From: Butyrivibrio sp.
Lineage (GTDB): Bacteria > Bacillota_A > Clostridia > Lachnospirales > Lachnospiraceae
Direction of reading: 5' to 3'
Assembly (NCBI GenBank): GCA_024690635.1
Contig: JAILOW010000124.1
Coordinates: 1-62,005, forward strand
Length of the DNA: 62,005 bases
Part shown: in pieces, positions 60,700-62,005 of the stretch
Position numbering within the stretch: position 1 is the stretch's first letter
Layout: every line of letters starts with the position of its first letter
The notes under the pieces: generated by a model
Told to the model about the DNA's origin: nothing
Seen by the model: only the letters and a program-made list of their open reading frames with translations
Database searches by the model: none
Program-made: the position numbers and the translations under genes

Positions 60700-61908
60700 T
60701 CACTGAGCCGATACGTAAGCACCGTTCTTGATAACTACGGCCTTGGGTTCCTTGTTGGGTTCTCCTGAAGCATCCCAGGTCATCTTGGATGATGTAAGAC
60801 CTGATGCCTCGATCTCAACCATAGCGCCCTTAACCTTGTCACAGATATCTGAAACGCTCATATCAGGTGTAACTCCTGCCTTTTCGATAGCTGCCTTGAT
60901 GATGTAAACAGCATCGTAAGCATCTGCTGCGAACTGGTTGGGTGTCTCACCGAATTTCTCGGTGTACTGCTTTACAAAGTTAACTGTGAGATCGTCAGTA
61001 GCATCTGCTGCGAAAGGAGTAAGGAGCATAAGTCCCTCTGCAAGTGATGTGTCAAAGTTCTCAACTGTAAGGATTCCGTCCATACCGTCTACACCGAAGA
61101 ATGTAGGTGCATAGCCCATTGTGTTAGCCTGTGTAAGGATAAGAGCTGCATCTGAGTAGTAGATGGGAAGGAATACCAGGTCTGCACCTGCGTCCTTAGC
61201 CTTCTGAAGCTGAACTGAGAAATCTGTGTTGTTGTCCTGAGTGAAAGCCTCTGCAGAAACTACTTCGTAGCTCTTGCCTGCAGACTCCTCTACAAACTTC
61301 TGATAAATACCTGATGAATAAACATCAGAGCTGTCGTAAATGATACCTACCTTGGTAGCAAGGTTGTGATCACTGATGTACTGGGCTGAAGCAATACCCT
61401 GGTTGGGATCTGAGAAACATACACGGAATACGTTGTCATATTTTACGCAATCCTCAGCAGCTCCTGAAGGAGTAAGCTGGAACATGTTGTCGTTCTTGCT
61501 GTTTTCTGAAACTGCGATGGAGCAGGCACTTGTTGTTGAACCTACAAGGATCTGCATACCCCAATCCTTAAGTGTGTTGTATGCGTTGACTGACTTCTCA
61601 GCGTTAAGCTCGTCATCCTCGCCCTTGTACTCGATCTGTGCACCGTTGATACCGCCGGCTGCATTGATCTCTGCAACTGCAAGCTCTGCTGCGTTACATA
61701 CTGCATTACCGTAAGCTGCTGCGCCACCTGTAAGAGGTCCAATCGCACCAATCTTAAATGTAGCACCTGCTGCGCTGCCTTCTGCCGGTGCTGCTCCTTC
61801 TGCTGTCTCTGTAGCACCTGTGCTCTGAGCATCACCACATCCGACAAGTGATGTAGCAAGGAGAGCTGACGCCATGAATACGCTAAATGCCTTAGTGAAC
61901 TTCTTCAT
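60700..61908 (-). CDS. livJ: Branched-chain amino acid binding lipoprotein
   Basis: 402 residues. The signal peptide ends at the lipobox LVGC (Cys24), so the mature protein is lipid-anchored outside. An Ala/Gly/Glu linker leads to a periplasmic-binding-protein fold of the Leu/Ile/Val type, with FKIGAIGPLTGGAAAYG, the hinge VGSTTSACSIAVSE and DAVYIIKAAIEKAG. It is the first gene of livJHMGF. The SD AAGGAGG is strong. Confidence 0.94.
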   Translation of the reverse strand: MKKFTKAFSVFMASALLATSLVGCGDAQSTGATETAEGAAPAEGSAAGATFKIGAIGPLTGGAAAYGNAVCNAAELAVAEINAAGGINGAQIEYKGEDDELNAEKSVNAYNTLKDWGMQILVGSTTSACSIAVSENSKNDNMFQLTPSGAAEDCVKYDNVFRVCFSDPNQGIASAQYISDHNLATKVGIIYDSSDVYSSGIYQKFVEESAGKSYEVVSAEAFTQDNNTDFSVQLQKAKDAGADLVFLPIYYSDAALILTQANTMGYAPTFFGVDGMDGILTVENFDTSLAEGLMLLTPFAADATDDLTVNFVKQYTEKFGETPNQFAADAYDAVYIIKAAIEKAGVTPDMSVSDICDKVKGAMVEIEASGLTSSKMTWDASGEPNKEPKAVVIKNGAYVSAQ

Positions 61909-62005
61909 AATATTTTTCCTCCTTCATAAGAGTGTAAACACAATGTATATATGTATACAATCTCGTATTTACTTTTAAAGGTTAAAGCATTGTAGTGTAA
62001 AAGTC
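61909..62005 (-). promoter_or_regulatory. livJ upstream region with an AT palindrome
   Basis: The minus strand contains TGTATA-CATA-TATACA, an inverted repeat that also offers -10-like hexamers (TATACA) 16 bases after TTTAAA. It may be the promoter with an operator, but the right edge of the window cuts off the upstream sequence. Confidence 0.35.

Overview
The window looks like the chromosome of an anaerobic, butyrate-forming Lachnospiraceae bacterium, most like Butyrivibrio or Pseudobutyrivibrio. This rests on a complete acetyl-CoA to butyryl-CoA gene set, SD-led genes with GTG/TTG starts, very large cell-surface proteins built of YDG and InlB-type repeats, and Lachnospiraceae-type small proteins (a DUF6465-like protein and a WQG-motif family). 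Almost every gene is on the minus strand, so transcription runs from high to low coordinates; the one clear plus-strand gene is a sensor kinase at 53.4-54.65 kb. The genus is inference.

Layout from left to right. 0.1-3.8 kb: a broken surface-protein fragment, then a housekeeping operon (THUMP RNA methyltransferase, an amidase-fold protein that has lost its zinc ligands, RdgB, a YfcE-like phosphoesterase). 3.9-6.4 kb: tRNA-Arg(ACG) with a consensus promoter and terminator, an HD-GYP response regulator and a first thiolase. 6.5-9.2 kb: a cobalt/nickel ECF transporter (cbiM-cbiQ-cbiO) with a possible operator over its promoter. 9.2-16.5 kb: mtnA and the butyrate operon thl-crt-hbd-bcd-etfB-etfA, with a strong promoter and a Rex-like operator. 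16.6-24.2 kb: ribosome hibernation factor, a DnaA-box cluster, an SH3/NlpC-P60 cell-wall hydrolase, thioredoxin reductase, a HAD phosphatase, an SDR oxidoreductase, a CheY/CheX-like pair and an SseB-like protein.

24.2-28.1 kb holds the most informative regulation. A manganese (yybP-ykoY) riboswitch with its own promoter and an overlapping terminator stands before an ArsB/NhaD-type transporter, an M18 aminopeptidase and the SseB-like gene. The riboswitch promoter overlaps the stop codon of a barstar-like immunity gene, which follows a lipoprotein form of barnase. 28.6-53.3 kb is a surface-protein region. It has a 4,368-residue repeat protein flanked by two proteins sharing a WQG domain, and a 1,904-residue InlB-repeat/beta-helix protein. 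The latter is followed by a glucose-1-phosphate cytidylyltransferase and a thiamine-diphosphate enzyme that may make an unusual CDP-sugar. Two copies of a multi-hairpin intergenic repeat lie at 26.9 and 52.1-52.2 kb.

53.3-62 kb: an AgrC-like GHKL kinase, then a minus-strand series livJ-livH-livM-livG-livF (branched-chain amino acid ABC importer), a cytidylate-kinase-like protein, a 5'-3' exonuclease and an acyltransferase, ending in a bidirectional terminator. No prophage, insertion sequence or CRISPR array was seen. All family assignments come from reading motifs by eye; no database search was run.
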